Of a stretch of DNA of 64,000 nucleotides, positions 60,387 to 64,000 are shown piece by piece; the stretch's first letter is position 1; each line of letters begins with the position of its first letter. A program made the translations under genes and the position numbers. Source of the stretch: Scybalousia_A sp045221575 (lineage in GTDB: Bacteria > Bacteroidota > Bacteroidia > Bacteroidales > P3); contig JBGUWU010000012.1 in assembly GCA_045221575.1 (NCBI GenBank), positions 8,844-72,843 on the forward strand. The letters are read 5' to 3'. Under the pieces are notes generated by a model. It had not been told where the DNA came from and did not search any database. It saw only the letters and a program-made list of their open reading frames with translations.

Positions 60387-61780
60387 TGAAAACAAAACTA
60401 TCAAATTTATTTCTACAAACTTTTCTCTCTACGCCAAAAAGCATAGAAGAAATTTCTGCACATGGTAGCAACAGAAAATATTTCCGCATCATTGCAGATA
60501 AAATAAATTGCATAGGAGTCTATAACGAAGATTATAAAGAAAATGAGGCCTTTGTTTCATACGCTGTACAGATGAAACAAAATGGAATAAACGTTCCTGA
60601 AATATATGCTGTAGATTTAAAAAACAATATTTATCTACAAGAAGACTTAGGCGATGAAACCTTATTTTCTTTTCTGCAAAAAAACGATATAGAAACTGCA
60701 CTACCAATATACGAACAAATACTTAGTCATTTAGTAAGTATTCAAACAATGAAAAACTTTGATTACTCAAAAGCTTATCCAAGAAAAGATTTTGATGTTC
60801 AGAGTATTGCTTGGGACCTTAACTATTTCAAATATTATTTCTTAAAACTTGCAGACATTCCTTTTAATGAACAACTTTTGGAAAACGACTTTAAAAATCT
60901 AAGCAATTATCTTATTTCTGCACCAAATGAATACTTTCTGTTTAGGGATTTTCAAAGTAGAAATATAATGCTACACAAAAATAAAGTGTATTTTATAGAT
61001 TTTCAAGGAGGACGAAAAGGAGCTTTGCAATATGATGTTGCTTCTTTGTTATTTGATGGTAAAGTAAAACTATCTTCACAACAAAGAGAACGTCTATTAA
61101 ATTATTATATTAATAAAGTATCTAAAAAAATAGATATCAACAAAGAAACATTTGTACAACAATTCTATGCTTTTTGTTATATAAGAATTATGCAAGCAAT
61201 GGGTGCTTATGGATTTAGAGGTTATTTTCAAAGAAAAGATTCTTTCCTAAAAAGTATTCCTAACGCTCTTAAAAATATAGCATATCTACAACAACATACC
61301 ACTCTTCCTATATCATTACCTGAACTTAACAAAGTTTTTCAGCAAATGATAAATTCTCAAAAACTATTATCTCTCGGAACAAACAAACAAAAGCTTACAG
61401 TAACCATAAAAAGTTTTTCTTATAAAAAAGGTTATCCAATGGATATTTCAGGTAATGGTGGCGGTTTTGTCTTTGATTGTAGAGCATTGCCTAACCCTGG
61501 ACGATTAGAAGAGTTTAAACATCTTACAGGCAAAGATATTGAAGTTGTAAATTACTTGGAAGAAAAAGAAGAAGTAAAATATTTCTTTGAGAATGTAAAA
61601 AATATTGTTTGGCAAAGCGTAAATAAGTATTTGGAAAGAGGTTTTACTCATCTTATGCTATGTTTTGGTTGCACAGGAGGCCAACACCGAAGCGTTTTCT
61701 TTGCTGAAAAAATCGCAAAAGAATTATCCCAAAATACTGATTTAAATATTGTTGTAAAACATATAGAACAAAATATTTAA
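60386..61780 (+). CDS. APH-like kinase fused to a RapZ C-terminal domain
   Basis: A 464-residue two-domain protein. The N-terminal part (about 25-320) is a choline/aminoglycoside phosphotransferase fold: YLQEDLGDETLFSFL, the catalytic loop region FLFRDFQSRNIML and metal site VYFIDFQGGR. The C-terminal part (about 330-464) is the RNA-binding domain of RapZ: DISGNGGGFVFDCRALPNPGR and LCFGCTGGQHRSVFFAEKIA. The classical RapZ P-loop domain is replaced. A kinase coupled to an RNA or metabolite sensor is likely; substrate unknown. Directly after ispD. Confidence 0.9.
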   Translation: MKTKLSNLFLQTFLSTPKSIEEISAHGSNRKYFRIIADKINCIGVYNEDYKENEAFVSYAVQMKQNGINVPEIYAVDLKNNIYLQEDLGDETLFSFLQKNDIETALPIYEQILSHLVSIQTMKNFDYSKAYPRKDFDVQSIAWDLNYFKYYFLKLADIPFNEQLLENDFKNLSNYLISAPNEYFLFRDFQSRNIMLHKNKVYFIDFQGGRKGALQYDVASLLFDGKVKLSSQQRERLLNYYINKVSKKIDINKETFVQQFYAFCYIRIMQAMGAYGFRGYFQRKDSFLKSIPNALKNIAYLQQHTTLPISLPELNKVFQQMINSQKLLSLGTNKQKLTVTIKSFSYKKGYPMDISGNGGGFVFDCRALPNPGRLEEFKHLTGKDIEVVNYLEEKEEVKYFFENVKNIVWQSVNKYLERGFTHLMLCFGCTGGQHRSVFFAEKIAKELSQNTDLNIVVKHIEQNI

Positions 61781-61798
61781 TTTTTTTCAAAATAAATG

Positions 61799-61829
61799 AT
61801 TGCCTTTTCATTTAAAAACACTAAATTTG
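61799..61829 (+). promoter_or_regulatory. promoter of the 61875 gene
   Basis: TTG (61800-61802), 19 nt, TAAATTTG (61822-61829), 46 nt before the start codon. Confidence 0.8.
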
Positions 61830-61874
61830 CAAAGTAAAATATAATTAAAACTTTTGAACAAAAAATACTAAGCT

Positions 61875-62516
61875 ATGAATAAAAATATAAGATTAATCTT
61901 AACAATCGTGTTGGCAGCAGGAGTTGTTGCCCTTGCAATTTATTTATACAATTGCATTTTAAAACCTGTTAAGTTTGAAAATGAATACAATGCTCGCTCT
62001 GAACAGGTTATTAACAAACTAAAAGATATTCGTGCTTTGCAAGAGCAGTTCAAAAACACTAATGGAAGATATTGTTCTTCAATAGATTCTCTTATAGATT
62101 TTGCTAAAGAAGGTAAAGCTCTTTTAGTTAAGAAAACAGGTACTGTTCCTGATAACATGACAGAAGCAGAAGCTCTTGCTAAAGGCATATTAAAACGTGA
62201 TACAACCGTAGTAAATCCATTGGATAAGTTGTATGGTGAAGGCAAATTAATAACACCTAAGGATAAAATCAAAGATTTGAAATATATACCTTTCTCTGAT
62301 GGACAAGAATTCATTATGGGTGCAGACGTTATTGATAAAGGTGGTGTTCCTGTTGCTGTTTTTGAAGCCAAAGCTCCTATTGAAACATATACAAAAGGCA
62401 TGGACGAACAAACAGTTATAAATCGTAAGGCTGAATTGGAACAAAGAGAGAATGGTTACGCAGGATTTAAAGTTGGTTCTTTGGAACAAACAATAACAGA
62501 TGGAAACTGGGAGTAA
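61875..62516 (+). CDS. membrane-anchored hypothetical protein
   Basis: A 213-residue protein with one N-terminal helix (about residues 6-28, IRLILTIVLAAGVVALAIYLY), a helical stretch (NEYNARSEQVINKLKDIRALQEQF), and a soluble domain (NTNGRYCSSIDSLIDFAKEG...). The start resembles type IV pilin-like and related pseudopilin proteins, but no prepilin cleavage site is present. A conserved Bacteroidota protein of unknown role. It is 30 nt before the DUF3822 gene. Confidence 0.78.
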   Translation: MNKNIRLILTIVLAAGVVALAIYLYNCILKPVKFENEYNARSEQVINKLKDIRALQEQFKNTNGRYCSSIDSLIDFAKEGKALLVKKTGTVPDNMTEAEALAKGILKRDTTVVNPLDKLYGEGKLITPKDKIKDLKYIPFSDGQEFIMGADVIDKGGVPVAVFEAKAPIETYTKGMDEQTVINRKAELEQRENGYAGFKVGSLEQTITDGNWE

Positions 62517-62546
62517 GTTATTGTATTATATTAAAAAAAGATATTT

Positions 62547-63380
62547 ATGAATACTTATAAATTAGTAGACCTTAGAAATATTGAGTCTGACATTATTACA
62601 AGTGAAACAAATTTATCCATTTGCTTGACAGCAAGTGGATTTTATTTTTCTTTAATAGACAACAATTATATTTTAAAATGTTTAGGTGAATTTGAAGCTG
62701 ACTTAAACGGAGGTATCACTCAAATTATGATGACAGTAAAAGAATGCTTCAAGTCTATAGGTATACATATCTTTAACTTTAATAAGACAAGAATTGTTTG
62801 TCAAACAAGCAAAAACACTTGGATACCTTATCGTTTATACGATGCTACAAAGAACAGAGAGTATCTTTCTACAATAACTTCTGTTCATAGTAGCGAAACA
62901 ATAATAGCTAACACAAGTGAGAAATTAGATGCTGAGAATATTTTTGCTTATCCTTTGCATATACATAGCGGTTTAAAAGTAGTTATGCCAAAAGCAAAGT
63001 TCATAACTCCTTCTCAAGTATTGGCGGAATACGCCTTTGATATCGCATCTTTAAAGAATAATACAATGATTCTTTGCAAGAGAAACAATGCTTGCGACTT
63101 TGCTGTATTTAAAGGCAATGAATTTACACTAAGCAATAGTTTTTCTTACTCCACTCCTGAAGATATGATATACTTTATCCTTAACACCTTGCAACAAACA
63201 GGAATAAATAGCGGTGAAGTTTGTTTATTAATAACAGGAGAAGACTATTCTGAAAGAGAACTTTCTTTGCTTCAAAAATTTGTAAAAGAAGTTTCTTTCG
63301 CTAATGTCAAAGAAAATATTATCGTTGATGAGAAATTCAATGATATGAGCTTGCAGAAATATTTTATGGTACTTGCTTAG
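62547..63380 (+). CDS. DUF3822 family protein
   Basis: A 277-residue protein recognised as DUF3822 by the start LVDLRNIESDIITSETNLSI, its ASKHA-like strand pattern and its place just before rsmD, an order conserved in Bacteroidota. The fold suggests an actin/hexokinase-like ATPase, but the nucleotide-binding motifs are weak. Function unknown. Confidence 0.85.
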   Translation: MNTYKLVDLRNIESDIITSETNLSICLTASGFYFSLIDNNYILKCLGEFEADLNGGITQIMMTVKECFKSIGIHIFNFNKTRIVCQTSKNTWIPYRLYDATKNREYLSTITSVHSSETIIANTSEKLDAENIFAYPLHIHSGLKVVMPKAKFITPSQVLAEYAFDIASLKNNTMILCKRNNACDFAVFKGNEFTLSNSFSYSTPEDMIYFILNTLQQTGINSGEVCLLITGEDYSERELSLLQKFVKEVSFANVKENIIVDEKFNDMSLQKYFMVLA

Positions 63381-63429
63381 AATGTAGTCAGACAAACAAA
63401 TTCAACTACAACGACTAACAAACAACAGT

Positions 63430-63981
63430 ATGAGAATAGTTGCAGGAGATCTTAGAGGAAGAAGACTTAATCCTCCAACAAACATAGAAGTTAGACCAAC
63501 AACGGATTTCGCAAAAGAAAGTTTATTCAATATTCTTAGAAATAGAATAGATTTTGAAGAATGTTGTGCTTTAGATTTATTTTGCGGAACAGGGGGTATT
63601 AGTTTTGAATTTGTCTCTCGTGGAATAAAGCAAATCACTTCTATAGATATCAATCCTAAATGTATTGCCTTTATAAACAAAACTAAAGAACAATTTGGAG
63701 TAGATAATCTGTTTGCAATAAGACAAGATGCTTTCACTTATTTAGGAAGAAGCAAAATGAGTTTTGATGTTGTTTTTGCAGACCCTCCTTATGATATGAA
63801 AAACTTTGACATTGTTCCCGACTTGGTATTAAAATCTTTTGTAAAAGAAGGGGGACTATTTATTTTAGAACATTCAAAAGAACATTCTTATACAGACAAT
63901 CCTTATTTTGTAGAACAAAGACACTATGGTAAGGTGAATTTCACTTTCTTTCAAATACCAACATCTACACAAGAAGAGTAA
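63430..63981 (+). CDS. rsmD: 16S rRNA (guanine(966)-N(2))-methyltransferase RsmD
   Basis: A 183-residue SAM-dependent methyltransferase that modifies G966 of 16S rRNA. The start MRIVAGDLRGRRLNPPTN, motif I ALDLFCGTGGISFEFVSRG, and the DVVFADPPYD catalytic motif are the RsmD pattern. Complete in the window; 49 nt after DUF3822. Confidence 0.96.
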   Translation: MRIVAGDLRGRRLNPPTNIEVRPTTDFAKESLFNILRNRIDFEECCALDLFCGTGGISFEFVSRGIKQITSIDINPKCIAFINKTKEQFGVDNLFAIRQDAFTYLGRSKMSFDVVFADPPYDMKNFDIVPDLVLKSFVKEGGLFILEHSKEHSYTDNPYFVEQRHYGKVNFTFFQIPTSTQEE

Positions 63982-64000
63982 TTTTACTAAAAAAAAGACT

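Overview
The window is an AT-rich chromosomal segment from a member of the Bacteroidota, most likely the order Bacteroidales. The basis is the repeated TTG/TTTG-N19-TAnnTTTG promoter pattern, a type 9 secretion sorting domain, DUF1573 and DUF4295 proteins, a PG0541-type protein after an RND pump, the DUF3822-rsmD pair, a Wza/Wzc capsule export pair and a B12 riboswitch in front of a DUF4465 surface protein. No genus is claimed. Most of the window is ordinary core genome: tsaD, aroK, parE, dnaK, gapA, ftsY, rpmH, rpmG, queA, ispD, miaB, rlmD, rsmD, cinA and one tRNA-Ser.

Layout. 1-4087: a C-terminal processing protease cut by the window edge, a small lipoprotein and two paralogous outer-membrane barrels. 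4315-4560: a promoter and a long rod-like RNA structure, possibly 6S RNA. 4624-5499: a secreted protein. 5574-12159: a 6.5-kb genomic island between two 106-bp direct copies of the dnaK 3' end and terminator. 12112-27247: dnaK, a porin-like protein, a sodium symporter, inositol-phosphate synthase, two transporter-like proteins, tsaD-aroK-parE, phosphate butyryltransferase and an amidase. 27442-29450: a B12-riboswitch-controlled surface protein. 29487-37135: rpmH, rlmD, cinA, tRNA-Ser, an RsmI-like methylase, an aminotransferase, two DUF1573 proteins and gapA. 37317-43314: a radical SAM protein, the Wzc/Wza pair and miaB. 43731-50289: a TetR-TolC-MFP-RND-PG0541 efflux operon. 50593-58424: a glycosyltransferase and membrane protein pair, an outer-membrane barrel, rpmG-DUF4295-ftsY and the agmatine-to-putrescine pair. 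58628-63981: queA, ispD, a kinase/RapZ-C fusion, DUF3822 and rsmD.

The most interesting part is the island. All five of its genes lie on the minus strand: an XRE-type regulator with an early in-frame stop, a DUF1848 protein with a CX3CX2C motif, a fusion of a methyltransferase-like domain, a degenerate NERD-like region and an SF1 helicase, a TerB-like protein, and an AlbA_2/ATPase/HTH regulator. Two junctions have ATGA overlaps. No integrase or transposase is present. I read it as a candidate undescribed defence or nucleic-acid-processing module delivered to the dnaK 3' end; function is inference.

Two families of intergenic repeats also stand out. One is a set of four arrays of 21-nt units (core AAAATCAACTTTT), all in the same orientation, two of them between divergent genes. 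The other combines TAATTTC heptamers with a 42-bp core at two convergent gene ends. Neither is a CRISPR array.
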